Assembly (NCBI GenBank): GCA_021808105.1
Contig: JAKBCC010000003.1
Location: forward strand, 1 to 50,991
Length of the DNA: 50,991 nt
Reading direction: 5' to 3'
DNA from: Planctomycetota bacterium
Lineage (GTDB): Bacteria > Planctomycetota > Phycisphaerae > WQYP01
The position numbers and the translations under genes were made by a program. Of the stretch, positions 25,943 through 34,292 are shown piece after piece. Position 1 is the first letter of the stretch. Every line of letters starts with the position of its first letter. The notes under the pieces are model-generated. The model saw only the letters and a program-made list of their open reading frames with translations. It was not told where the DNA came from and searched no databases.

Positions 25943-27149
25943 ATCCTCTAAAACCAGGAAAAAAGTGCCGCGTCCGCCCACGCGTTTGGTGTCAGCAAAG
26001 TCCGATGCTCCCAACCGCATAGGCACCCTGCAAATCATTCTGGATTATCTTAACGCCGTTATTCCCCTTCATTTCGCGGAACCATGGGACAAGGTCGGGC
26101 TGCTGGCAGGCCCGCGATCGGATATCTGCAATCGCCAGAAGATTCGACGTATTCTTATCGCCCTGGATTTAACTCCGGCCGTGCGGGATCAATGCGTGGC
26201 ACGAAAAGTTGACCTGCTGATCTGTTATCATCCCCCAATTTTCAAAGCGCTTGATCGGCTATGTGTTCTGGGGGATACCCCGGCTGATCTGGCCGTGGAA
26301 TTAGCCCAAAATAAAATTTGGATTTACAGCCCGCACACCGCTCTGGATGTGGCCGATGGCGGTACCAATGATGTTCTGTCCCAGGCGTTGGGTTTATCGC
26401 CCCGTGCATCTCTGATTTTACGACAACCCGCAGAGAAACATTTGAAGCTTGTGGCATTTGTGCCGGAGAATCATGTGGAGGAAATGGCCTCGGCGGTCTT
26501 TGACGCCGGTGCGGGAAAAATCGGCAAATTAAGCCGCTACACGCAATGCAGTTTTCGTACGCCCGGCACCGGCACATTCTTCGGGGATACCAGCACATCC
26601 CCGGCGGTGGGCACCAGCGGCCGCCTGGAATTCGTGCGGGAGATTCGCTTTGAAACCATTCTTCCTGAATCCTGCGTGCCGGAAGTTATCGCTGCTCTGC
26701 GTCGCGTGCATCCGTATGAAGAACCCGCCTTTGACCTACTGGTGATGGAGGCGGAAAAAACAGAACCCGGTATGGGCCGCATCGCGGATGTTAATGGCGA
26801 GGAAACGCTGGAAACTCTGGCCCGCCGATGCAAAAAAATGTTGGACTTGAAATCTGTTCAGGTGGTCGGTTCCGCAGGCCGGCGTATTAAAACCGTCGGA
26901 ATCATGGCCGGCAGTTGTGGCACCGTGCCGTTGCAAGGCGTTATGAAAATGGATTGTATGATCACCGGTGAATTAAAACATCATGATCAGTTGGCATTTC
27001 AAGCCGCCGGGATAGCGGTGATCATACTGGGCCACGCGGAAAGTGAAAACCCGGTGCTCGCTTCCCTGGTGACGCGTTTGACGGCGGCATTTCCCGCCAG
27101 CCGCACGGAGTTGGCCAACACAACTCCGGTAGCCGACCACGTGCTGTAA
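25926..27149 (+). CDS. Nif3-like dinuclear metal centre protein (DUF34/YbgI family), long form
   Basis: The 407-residue protein is the long form of the Nif3/YbgI family, with a PII-like insert domain (about residues 175-290) between the two halves. Metal ligands are visible in ICYHPPIF, SPHTALDVADGG and the C-terminal GELKHHDQ and GHAESEN segments. The N-terminal 30 basic residues are an unconserved extension. The family binds two metal ions and is widely conserved; the biochemical role is uncertain (GTP cyclohydrolase-related and metal-handling roles have been proposed). Actinobacteria place this gene next to the zinc-ribbon and RNase H genes, which in this window lie at 1.7-3.0 kb. It ends three bases from the convergent histidine kinase gene. 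Confidence 0.9.
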   Translation: MAQRIKSSKTRKKVPRPPTRLVSAKSDAPNRIGTLQIILDYLNAVIPLHFAEPWDKVGLLAGPRSDICNRQKIRRILIALDLTPAVRDQCVARKVDLLICYHPPIFKALDRLCVLGDTPADLAVELAQNKIWIYSPHTALDVADGGTNDVLSQALGLSPRASLILRQPAEKHLKLVAFVPENHVEEMASAVFDAGAGKIGKLSRYTQCSFRTPGTGTFFGDTSTSPAVGTSGRLEFVREIRFETILPESCVPEVIAALRRVHPYEEPAFDLLVMEAEKTEPGMGRIADVNGEETLETLARRCKKMLDLKSVQVVGSAGRRIKTVGIMAGSCGTVPLQGVMKMDCMITGELKHHDQLAFQAAGIAVIILGHAESENPVLASLVTRLTAAFPASRTELANTTPVADHVL

Positions 27150-27152
27150 AAA

Positions 27153-28823
27153 TCAGCGCCTGGGTCCCATGGTGCCATCAGAATCAGCGAGTTTATGATT
27201 ATTCAGCGGCAAGGTTATCCGGAAAGTAGTGCCGCCGCCCACGCGCGATGTGGCCTCAATTTTTCCGCCATGCTCTTCCACAATTTTTTTGGTTACCGCC
27301 AATCCCAGACCGGTTCCTTTCTGTCCCTTGGTGGAATAGAACGGCTGGAAAATCTGCTGGAGATTTTTCGGCGAAATACCAACGCCGTTATCCTGCACTT
27401 CAATAATGGCGTTCTGGCCCGCGGAATCAACATCACTGGTAAGTGTAATCACGCCGCGACCGGATTCGACCGCGTCCAGGGCATTGGTTAAAAGATTCAA
27501 TACCGCCTGATGTATACCGTCGGCGTCCGCGGGGACGGGGGTTTGATCTTTATTAATTTCTGTCAGCAACGTGACTTTTTTGTCCTGTGCCTGCGTGGTC
27601 ATCAGCTCCAGGCATTCCCCCAGCACATACGCCAGATTGGTCAGTTCAAGGCTTGGCGTGCGCGGCTTGCTGTACGCCAGCATGTTCATGGTCAGGGCCT
27701 GAACTTTGTCCAGATTGCGTTGCAGAATTCCCCATCCCATGCGGATTTGTGTAATATCGTTGCCTTTCAGGCCCATATCCACCACATCGGCACCGCCGCG
27801 CATGCCTTGAAGAATATTTTTAATGGAATGCGACAAAGAAGCAACGGTCTGTCCGGTGGCAGCCAGGCGTTCCTGCTGCACGTTATCATGATAAAGCTGC
27901 GCGATTTCAATGGCCAGGCCGGTTTGCAATCCAATGGCCGTTAAAAGCCGCAGTTGGTCCGGCGTATACGAATAGTTGGCCACGCTGGAGTCGATATGCA
28001 AAACACCCAGTTGCTTTTCGCGACCCTTAATGGGTACACAAATGGCCGAGCGAATAGCCATATTATGAACCGACTTGCCTTTAAGAAACCGCTGATCGGT
28101 CATGGCGTTACTGGAAAGCACCCCCTCATTTTTTGCCAGCACGTGGCGAATAATGGTTTGACTGACCGCAATTTTTCCCACCTGTTCTTCATCGCGGTAC
28201 CGCACCACTACCGGAACCACCTGCCCGGAATCCTGCTCCAGAAGACCGATAAATCCACGATCAGCCCGCAATTGTTCAAATACCAGATCCATCACTTTAT
28301 TAAGCAATTGCTGCTGATCAAACACACTGGCGATGGCACTGGAAATTTGTAACAGCACGCGGAAATGGGCCATGGCCACCTGGGATGGCTCGGGTGCCGC
28401 AAGAATAACTGAATCATCACTGCTGGGAACCGTGCTGATAATGGATGAATCGCCCGGATTGCCTTCCGGCGCGGCATCGACTTCATCGGTGGATGCCAGA
28501 TTCACACTATGGACCGGTGCTCCGAAGACCATCAGGGTTGACCCCAGACGAATCTGATCACCTACCTTAAGTTTTGAGGATTTATTGATCCGCACGCCGT
28601 TGACAAATACGCCGTTGGCTCCGCCCTCATCAAAAAGTACCCACGCATTATCACTCCATTCCAGCCGCGCGTGGCGGCGGGATACGGTCAGGTCCGCCAG
28701 CGGCACCTGTTCACTGGCCCGGCCTAATGAAACCGGCTCGTTGGCGCTGAAGTCAAATTGCCGACCTTTATCCGGCCCCTGCAACACGTATAAGAAAAGC
28801 TCTGCCACGGACCGAAAACCCAA
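27153..28823 (-). CDS. FHA-GAF sensor histidine kinase
   Basis: The 556-residue soluble protein has, in order: an FHA domain (about 25-98, VSLGRA and TVSRRHARLEW), which binds phosphothreonine; a GAF sensor domain (about 165-310); a dimerisation helix with the phospho-accepting H332 (SLSHSIKNIL); and a HATPase domain (about 430-540) with NLLTNALDAVE, DNGVGIS, IFQPFYSTKG and GTGLGLAV. It has no membrane segment. No response regulator is adjacent, so it is an orphan kinase in this window. FHA domains couple histidine kinases to Ser/Thr-kinase signalling, which planctomycetes have in abundance. The start is uncertain: TTG at 28823 or GTG at 28808, neither with a clear ribosome-binding site. Confidence 0.88.
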   Translation of the reverse strand: MGFRSVAELFLYVLQGPDKGRQFDFSANEPVSLGRASEQVPLADLTVSRRHARLEWSDNAWVLFDEGGANGVFVNGVRINKSSKLKVGDQIRLGSTLMVFGAPVHSVNLASTDEVDAAPEGNPGDSSIISTVPSSDDSVILAAPEPSQVAMAHFRVLLQISSAIASVFDQQQLLNKVMDLVFEQLRADRGFIGLLEQDSGQVVPVVVRYRDEEQVGKIAVSQTIIRHVLAKNEGVLSSNAMTDQRFLKGKSVHNMAIRSAICVPIKGREKQLGVLHIDSSVANYSYTPDQLRLLTAIGLQTGLAIEIAQLYHDNVQQERLAATGQTVASLSHSIKNILQGMRGGADVVDMGLKGNDITQIRMGWGILQRNLDKVQALTMNMLAYSKPRTPSLELTNLAYVLGECLELMTTQAQDKKVTLLTEINKDQTPVPADADGIHQAVLNLLTNALDAVESGRGVITLTSDVDSAGQNAIIEVQDNGVGISPKNLQQIFQPFYSTKGQKGTGLGLAVTKKIVEEHGGKIEATSRVGGGTTFRITLPLNNHKLADSDGTMGPRR

Positions 28824-28901
28824 TGGACAATAAAACCAGGCAACACAAACCAGAAAGTTATTTTACGATGTTTGCAAATTTTTCGATAGCCCCGCCGCCA
28901 C

Positions 28902-28923
28902 GCCCGATTTTATTGAATCGGGC
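28902..28923 (-). terminator. hairpin over the stop codon of the ferritin-like gene
   Basis: The arms GCCCGATT and AATCGGGC enclose a 6-base loop that contains the stop codon on the minus strand. There is no following T run, so termination activity is doubtful. Confidence 0.3.
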
Positions 28924-29413
28924 ACGCTTCGGTAATAGGCTTACCCGCCGTCGAAAACAACTCCCTTAGCACCTTAACGCGCTGGAGTCCTTCACGATAA
29001 AGCTGCTCAAAGAGAGTTTTTACCTGCCCACTGACTGCTACGGTGGCATAGCGGCTGTAAAAACTGATGGAACGTTTCTCGCTGGCCACAATTAATCGCA
29101 TCGCTTCATCAAAGCGGGCATCGTCGCGCGCGTCAACAAGTCGCGGACCTACGCAGACCAGGCTTTTATCCTCCGCCGTAAGAAAAAAGCACGCCGCAGG
29201 AAAAAGCTGGGTTAAAAGCGCCTGGACGGCCTCCCGCTGGGCATTTTCCTGCCGGACCATTTCCTGAAACGCGGCACGCAGCGAATCCGTGGCGGATTTC
29301 TCCGTCAGGACGCTATAACGATACGCCGAGACGGATTCCCCATACGCGGCAATAGCCAACGCCTTATCATCGCCAATCCGTGCGGCATCAAGATGCGGCA
29401 AACGCTTAACCAT
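28910..29413 (-). CDS. ferritin-like four-helix-bundle protein
   Basis: From the ATG at 29413 the protein is 167 residues, almost wholly alpha-helical, with four amphipathic helices as in rubrerythrin/ferritin-like domains. Helix 1 has ALAIAAYGESVSAYRYSVL, helix 2 FQEMVRQENAQREAV, helix 3 FDEAMRLIVASEKRSISFY, helix 4 LFEQLYREGLQRVKVL. In the family the second and fourth helices carry ExxH iron-binding motifs; here both read ExxQ (ENAQ and EGLQ). A normal diiron site may therefore be absent. The long frame upstream of 29413 runs through a repeat-bearing intergenic stretch and is not used. It is divergent from the nuclease gene and on the same strand as the histidine kinase. Confidence 0.65.
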   Translation of the reverse strand: MVKRLPHLDAARIGDDKALAIAAYGESVSAYRYSVLTEKSATDSLRAAFQEMVRQENAQREAVQALLTQLFPAACFFLTAEDKSLVCVGPRLVDARDDARFDEAMRLIVASEKRSISFYSRYATVAVSGQVKTLFEQLYREGLQRVKVLRELFSTAGKPITEACPIQ

Positions 29414-29736
29414 AATCGTAATGATACCAGAACCTCGTCCGATTCCCACGCGCGACGCACCACATCGGCAGTCCGCAGCCCCAACTGAAGCGACATTCCC
29501 GCTCCACATGGCCGTGCGGGAAACCCCACATAGCCGCCGGCTTTGCCGGTGGTGGAATGCACCCCATACGCATCCCGCCGCACCGGAACTAATCGGTGTG
29601 ATTTGCCTCGATTTGGCGCTATCTTGGTCTCGCCCGGAAAAATTGCCGCGCCCTGCCGTAAGGGAGGCAGCGCGTGCATGCGTGCGGTTGCGGGCGGTAG
29701 GGGACACCGTTAGTATTGCCGACGTGAAAGGTGGCC
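29414..29736. other. intergenic stretch with one dispersed palindromic repeat
   Basis: This 323-base gap between divergent genes has no convincing gene. It holds one copy (29527-29554) of the palindromic element that forms part of the tandem repeats at 35.3 kb. No clear promoter is visible for the nuclease. Confidence 0.6.
29527..29554. repeat. dispersed palindromic element, copy 1
   Basis: The core GCCGCCGGC, a 3-base loop and GCCGGTGGT form an 8-bp stem with one G-T wobble. The same 28-base unit, with two substitutions, begins each repeat at 35269, 35409 and 35550. Confidence 0.8.
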
Positions 29737-31005
29737 ATGACGGCGTTACCGCCAACGGGTAAAGTGATGGATGCGATCTCAGCTATACCTTCCGACTCTT
29801 CGGCCGCCGGGCGCGACCCAAGCGAACAATCGCTCGCGTTGCTACAGACACCTGACCTACTCAAAATTTGCGGGAAATATGAAGCGGACGAGCGCTGTAG
29901 GCGCGAGGCCGTCGGCTTGAACGTGTTTACCATTGTCTCGAACACTTATTACCGGGAAAATTTTCACAGCGATATTTGGGCGACCTTTTTGGATAGGAAC
30001 AAGCCCCATGGCGGCGGTGCCGAGTACTTCCGTCACTTCCTCGCGTTCCTAAAGGCGTGCTCCCCACAGCACGACGATATCCCGGACGCCGATGCTTTCG
30101 GTGATTATGTGACGGAGCGGGAGAAGGATCGTATCGACGTGGGTATACGGGGTGAAGGCAAGAATCAGTGCCGGCCGAAAGCCATCATCATCGAAAACAA
30201 GATCTACAAGGCAATAGACCAGCCGGGGCAGCTGCCTCGCTACTACAACGAACTGAGCAAGGATTTCGATGTTGTTGCGGTCGTTTACCTGTCACTCTGC
30301 GGCGATAAAACACCCGACAAATCGGGCTGGAGCGCTGAAGATAGAGAATCGATAGATAAAAAGCTTATTTGCGTCGGGGCATTTACAAATGGCAAAGGCC
30401 CGGATTTGCTAACTCATTGGATACAGCCGTGTATCGTTGCCGCGGAAAATATCGATGCCGTTGTGATCCTTCGGCAATATGGAAAACTCTTGCGCTATTT
30501 AGGGGCCGACATTATGAACAGTCCGGTGATGGGCGAATTCTGGAAATTTATGAGACAGGGCGGTAACTACGGTGCTGCGCTTACGGTCCGCGACCTGGTG
30601 CAGCAGATACCGGAGTACCTCGCGAGCAAGACCAGGGACAAGTATCAAGGGGAGTGCCGCCCATTCGACAAAACCTGGGTCTACGCGGATACCACGACCG
30701 TGTTCGCAGGCCTCAAATTCGGCGGTGCCACTATTGCCGCCGACCTCGAATTCCAAGAGACGGGAACCACCATCCTAACCATTTTCGACTGCCACAGATG
30801 GGACGCACCCGAAGGGGGCACTTGCGTAGTCCAAGAACTGTTACAGAAGGCCGGTCTGACCGCCTATTTCGAAGAGGTCGATTTCAGCAACGGAAGACGA
30901 CACCTTCTTACGCCAGCTTTCACTTTGCCAGCACAAGAGGACGAGCTGCACAGATTTTTGAGCGAAACGTTCCTTCCTAGCCTCCAAAAGGCGACCACTA
31001 CGTAA
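29737..31005 (+). CDS. PD-(D/E)XK nuclease family protein (PDDEXK_4-like)
   Basis: From the ATG at 29737 (AAAGG upstream) the protein is 422 residues. The nuclease core is visible as D134 in DRIDVGI and E153-x-K155 in IIIENKI, followed by DQPGQLPRYY, the arrangement of the PDDEXK_4 (PF14281) family. The rest includes VAVVYLSLCG, a core strand, and a C-terminal domain of unknown fold. Members often occur singly in accessory regions and are suspected, not proven, to act in phage defence or DNA restriction. No methyltransferase or helicase partner is adjacent. It is flanked on both sides by repeat-bearing non-coding DNA, suggesting recent acquisition. Confidence 0.8.
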   Translation: MTALPPTGKVMDAISAIPSDSSAAGRDPSEQSLALLQTPDLLKICGKYEADERCRREAVGLNVFTIVSNTYYRENFHSDIWATFLDRNKPHGGGAEYFRHFLAFLKACSPQHDDIPDADAFGDYVTEREKDRIDVGIRGEGKNQCRPKAIIIENKIYKAIDQPGQLPRYYNELSKDFDVVAVVYLSLCGDKTPDKSGWSAEDRESIDKKLICVGAFTNGKGPDLLTHWIQPCIVAAENIDAVVILRQYGKLLRYLGADIMNSPVMGEFWKFMRQGGNYGAALTVRDLVQQIPEYLASKTRDKYQGECRPFDKTWVYADTTTVFAGLKFGGATIAADLEFQETGTTILTIFDCHRWDAPEGGTCVVQELLQKAGLTAYFEEVDFSNGRRHLLTPAFTLPAQEDELHRFLSETFLPSLQKATTT

Positions 31006-31775
31006 CAGGTAACGCGTCCGCATTTCAATATCGCGCGGCGGTGCTCTCGCCGGTCGGACGGTGGCAACGCGACGAAAGAACCCGGGTGAGACCTCGCTTC
31101 CCAGGCTTTTCAGCGGAGGGTGTCCACCCCCCGCAGGCACTTTTGGAAGTTATCCGGTGCTCTTCACCAGCGCCAAAACCACCAACCTGATATGCGCCGG
31201 CGGGGAGGGCCAAGGCTCGTTGTCCAGCGCCAGATCAGAATTCTGTTCGACTGACGCGGATTTTGCTGCGGCAGTTTTGAAAACATGCGATCACCACGGG
31301 AGGGAACCGCGGATTGCGCGGATAACGCGGATACGAGGGTATCGGGCTGCGGCCCGATAGAGCCGGTGAAAGAAGAGAGTTGAGCAGTAGAGCAAATTCG
31401 GCTGGTACAAAAGAGTGGCGGTCGCCGAGACAAAACGGAGCCTGCGGTCTGCTTTCAACTTTCTGGTCCGCTTTCTCTCAAGTCTCCATAACGTAGATTG
31501 GTTTTGGAATCGTTGCGGCATTGGCGGCTGACAAAAATAGTTCTGATTGCCAAAACAGTTATCAAACGGCGCTTTGAGTGGCGCTTCGGGAGGTAGCAAG
31601 CATGGAGGCCCGGCGTTTATCCGCGAAATCAGCGGAATCCGCGGTCTTTTTTTACGGTCAATTCTTCGTGCGTCCAGGAAAATTGGCGCGTCCGGCCGCA
31701 GTGCCCGGCCATCGCTGCAATCGGCGGTGCGGTGGGTTATAATGTTTTGGTGAAGTTGATCAGCGGAGCTGTCGA
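31006..31775. other. 770-base non-coding stretch with decayed dispersed repeats
   Basis: No open frame here resembles a known protein. It holds two facing copies of a GCGGAT-rich element (about 31299-31335 and 31618-31652, in opposite orientation) and one copy of a longer element at 31341-31435 shared with 45637-45727. The remainder is unexplained. Confidence 0.65.
31341..31435 (+). repeat. dispersed repeat shared with 45.6 kb, copy 1
   Basis: Blocks ATCGGGCTGCGGC, AGAGAGTTGA and ACAAAAGAGTGGC occur in the same order and similar spacing at 45637-45727, with substitutions and small gaps between them, so the two copies share an origin but have diverged. Confidence 0.7.
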
Positions 31776-32018
31776 ATGACAAAAAAAGATGAAAAATTGC
31801 CGACCTTTGAGGAATCCATCGCCCGCCTGGAAGGCATTGTCGAACAGATTGCCTCCGGGAAGGTGGGCTTGGAAGAGAGTTTGGTCATGTATGAAAAAGG
31901 CATGGAACTGGTGCAACGCTGCCGCGCGATTCTAGACAGCGCTGAAAAGCGCATTGAGCTTTTATCACAGGCGGGCGGCACGCTGAAGGCCGCACCGCTG
32001 GAATCTCAAAGCCTATAA
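31776..32018 (+). CDS. xseB: exodeoxyribonuclease VII small subunit
   Basis: The 80-residue protein is of the usual size. It has the family pattern PTFEESIARLEGIVEQIASG, then LEESLVMYEKGMELVQRCRAIL and DSAEKRIELL, two helices that bind the XseA catalytic subunit. Exonuclease VII degrades single-stranded DNA from both ends. No xseA gene is in the window. The nearest gene upstream is the nuclease, 770 bases away; downstream is the hairpin terminator shared with the convergent glnB unit. Confidence 0.92.
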   Translation: MTKKDEKLPTFEESIARLEGIVEQIASGKVGLEESLVMYEKGMELVQRCRAILDSAEKRIELLSQAGGTLKAAPLESQSL

Positions 32019-32055
32019 AAAAGCGATCCGCAGTTGTTTGCAACTGCGGATCGCT
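32017..32055 (-). terminator. terminator of the amt-glnB unit (minus strand)
   Basis: A perfect 15-bp stem (32022-32036 with 32041-32055, loop TTTG) is followed on the minus strand by a run of Ts. It ends the glnB message and may also serve xseB from the other side, although the T run is only on the minus-strand side. Confidence 0.82.
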
Positions 32056-32134
32056 CCCGTTAGTTCACGTTTCATTTCATAAGCGATCCTGAATCGGGGC
32101 ATGTCCCAGTGCTGCAGAATCGCAATCGCGTGCG

Positions 32135-32488
32135 TCAGATGGCGTCGCTGCCAACCGTGCCATCGCTGACACGCACCACGTTATCCAGAGGCATGATAAA
32201 CATCTTGCCATCGCCGATCTGGCCTTTTCCACCGGGTCCACTGCGTGCCGCTTTGACAATGGCATCGACCGTGGGCTGGACAAAATTTTCATTCACGGCA
32301 ATTTCCAGACGTACTTTGCGAATCAGATTGACCTGCATCGCCTGACCGCGGAAGTATTCCGTGTGGCCCTTCTGCCGGCCATAGCCCTGCACATCGCTGA
32401 CGGTCAGACGAAATACTTCGACATCCGTCAGGGCCTGTTTCACTGCTTCCAGGCGATGGGGTTGGATAATGGCGATAATTAATTTCAT
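32135..32488 (-). CDS. glnB: nitrogen regulatory protein PII lacking the uridylylation tyrosine
   Basis: The 117-residue protein has the PII fold: MKLIIAIIQPHRLEAVKQAL, the T-loop region GYGRQKGHTEYFRG, the KVRLEIAV strand and the ATP-site GGKGQIGDGKMFI. PII trimers sense ATP/ADP and 2-oxoglutarate and plug the Amt channel. In enterobacteria Y51 of the T-loop is uridylylated by GlnD; here residue 51 is methionine (RGQAM) and S49 of cyanobacteria is Q49, so neither known modification can occur. It lies 92 bases downstream of amt, with a hairpin terminator between. Its role as GlnK- or GlnB-like cannot be told from sequence, but the amt neighbour favours GlnK function. Confidence 0.92.
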   Translation of the reverse strand: MKLIIAIIQPHRLEAVKQALTDVEVFRLTVSDVQGYGRQKGHTEYFRGQAMQVNLIRKVRLEIAVNENFVQPTVDAIVKAARSGPGGKGQIGDGKMFIMPLDNVVRVSDGTVGSDAI

Positions 32489-32510
32489 TGAGGTTTCTCC
32501 ATTTCAAGTT

Positions 32511-32552
32511 TTATAAAAGCCCCCGCCTCGATACCCGCTCGAGGCGGGGGGC
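32511..32552 (-). terminator. hairpin terminator between amt and glnB
   Basis: A 12-bp GC-rich stem (32520-32531 with 32539-32550, 7-base loop) is followed on the minus strand by TTTTATAAAA. It would reduce read-through from amt into glnB or stabilise the amt 3' end. Confidence 0.75.
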
Positions 32553-32580
32553 CTGTTAACAACACTACTTTCAGCACCGT

Positions 32581-34089
32581 TTAGTTGGCACCGAATGGCA
32601 ACGCCACGGACTGTTCGGGGAAGGTATTGGTATCCAGGCCGACCTCGCCGTGTATTCCCAAATCCAATCCTTCGATTTCCACCTGCTCGGAGACACGTAT
32701 CTCCATGAACAGTCGCATCACAAATATGATAATCGCAGTCACGACGCCCGCATAGACCACGGCATCGCTGGCGGCGAGAATCTGCAATAACACCTGATGG
32801 AAGTTGCCGTCAATCCAGCCTGCAACGCCGTTAATGGCGGTACTGGCGAACACACCGGTCAACACGGCACCAAGGAATCCACCGATGGCATGCACGCCAA
32901 AGGCATCCAAAGCGTCATCGTAACCGAAGATCGTCTTGATCTGGGCACCCCAGTAGCAGACGATGCCGGCAGCCAAGCCGATAATCGGCGATGACCAGAG
33001 CGCGACATATCCGCAAGCCGGTGTAATGGCGACCAACCCCGCGACAAATCCTGAGGCCATGCCCAAGCTTGTAGCGCGGCGATGATGCATCCATTCCGCA
33101 AAGTTCCAGGCCAGACCGGCCATGGCTGTGGCTACGGTGGTGTTGAGGAATGCGGCGCAAGCCAGGCCGTTGGCGGCATTGGCCGAACCGGCATTAAAGC
33201 CATACCATCCAAACCAGAGCAATCCAGCACCGGTGAGGGTGTTGAACAACGAGTTGGGCTGAATAACATTCGGGAACCCTTTTCGTTTGCCGATCATAAT
33301 CGCGGCAACCAGGCCCGATACACCGGATGAAATATGCACAACCGTACCACCGGCAAAGTCTACTGCACCCATCTGTGCCAACCAGCCGTTGCCCCAGATA
33401 AAGTGGGCCAGGGGGTCATACACCAGCGTGCCCCACAGGAGAATAAATACGCACCAGGCACCATATTTCATACGTTCGGCAATGGAGCCGGCGATCAGAG
33501 CGGGCGTAATAACCGCGAACATGGCCTGAAACATATTGAAAATGGTTTCCGGAACGGGAAATTGCCCGCCGGCGGGAGCGCCAGCCACGCCCGTGATGGC
33601 GTTGATGGGATCCAATCCCAGCATCAGCAGCCGGCTGGGATCCCAGCCGATAAATTTCTGCACCATGGGATTTGCCGAGGTACCGAAGGAGAGCATATAC
33701 CCAAACAGGAACCACTGAACGATAATCACGCCCAGGGCTGAGTAAGAGGTCATCATCGTGGCCAGGAAGTTTTTCTTCCGGACAATACCGCCGTAATACA
33801 ACGCCAGACCGGGCATCATGACCATCACCAGTGCGGTGGCCGCCAACATCCATGCGGTGCTGCCGGTGTCATAGGTCTGCTGTGCCCACGCTCCGGTTAC
33901 CGGGGCCGGGGCGGTCGTGGTGGCGGCCGGTGCCGTAGCTGCGACTGCGGTGGTAGCTGCCGCTGTAGCCGGTGCCGTCTGAGCAAATAACTGTCCGGCC
34001 ATAGTCATTACGAGCACAACCGCGGCCAAGCCGAACATCCACCGGATTGTACTTGCTCTTGCGAGCTTGGTGAGTTTAGTAAAACCCAT
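32581..34089 (-). CDS. amt: ammonium transporter
   Basis: From the ATG at 34089 (GGAGG eight bases upstream) the protein is 502 residues. A signal peptide (ending GQLFAQ) is followed by an Ala/Thr-rich linker of about 35 residues and then 11 membrane helices. The channel histidines are in FAGGTVVHISSGVSG and VHAIGGFLGAVLTG, the twin-His pair of AmtB. The gate aromatic and specificity features (LYYGGIVRKKN, WFGWYGFNAGS) are present. Translation from 34248 in the open frame is possible but the extra 53 residues are not conserved. It imports ammonium and is controlled by the PII protein encoded downstream. No sigma-54 promoter is visible upstream. Confidence 0.93.
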   Translation of the reverse strand: MGFTKLTKLARASTIRWMFGLAAVVLVMTMAGQLFAQTAPATAAATTAVAATAPAATTTAPAPVTGAWAQQTYDTGSTAWMLAATALVMVMMPGLALYYGGIVRKKNFLATMMTSYSALGVIIVQWFLFGYMLSFGTSANPMVQKFIGWDPSRLLMLGLDPINAITGVAGAPAGGQFPVPETIFNMFQAMFAVITPALIAGSIAERMKYGAWCVFILLWGTLVYDPLAHFIWGNGWLAQMGAVDFAGGTVVHISSGVSGLVAAIMIGKRKGFPNVIQPNSLFNTLTGAGLLWFGWYGFNAGSANAANGLACAAFLNTTVATAMAGLAWNFAEWMHHRRATSLGMASGFVAGLVAITPACGYVALWSSPIIGLAAGIVCYWGAQIKTIFGYDDALDAFGVHAIGGFLGAVLTGVFASTAINGVAGWIDGNFHQVLLQILAASDAVVYAGVVTAIIIFVMRLFMEIRVSEQVEIEGLDLGIHGEVGLDTNTFPEQSVALPFGAN

Positions 34090-34292
34090 CAATAGTTCCT
34101 CCAAAGAACTTTTCCTGAAAAATCTGAACGGCTCTGTCGCACCGCACGACAGAACTTCTTGTCTGATGAGGGACTCCATGAAATCTCCTTGCTGAAAAAT
34201 GCCCTTGCGCCGCAGGCCGCCTGCACTGCGCTGATTGCTGTAAGTCATCTGGAATTACAATTTCCTGACAACGTCAACTCGTAGACTCTGCA

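Noticed and set aside
31291..31782. 163-codon minus-strand frame
   Set aside because: It runs through two kinds of dispersed repeat and overlaps the xseB start.
34090..34260. Sigma-54 promoter upstream of amt
   Set aside because: No TGGCAC-N5-TTGC-like sequence in the right orientation.
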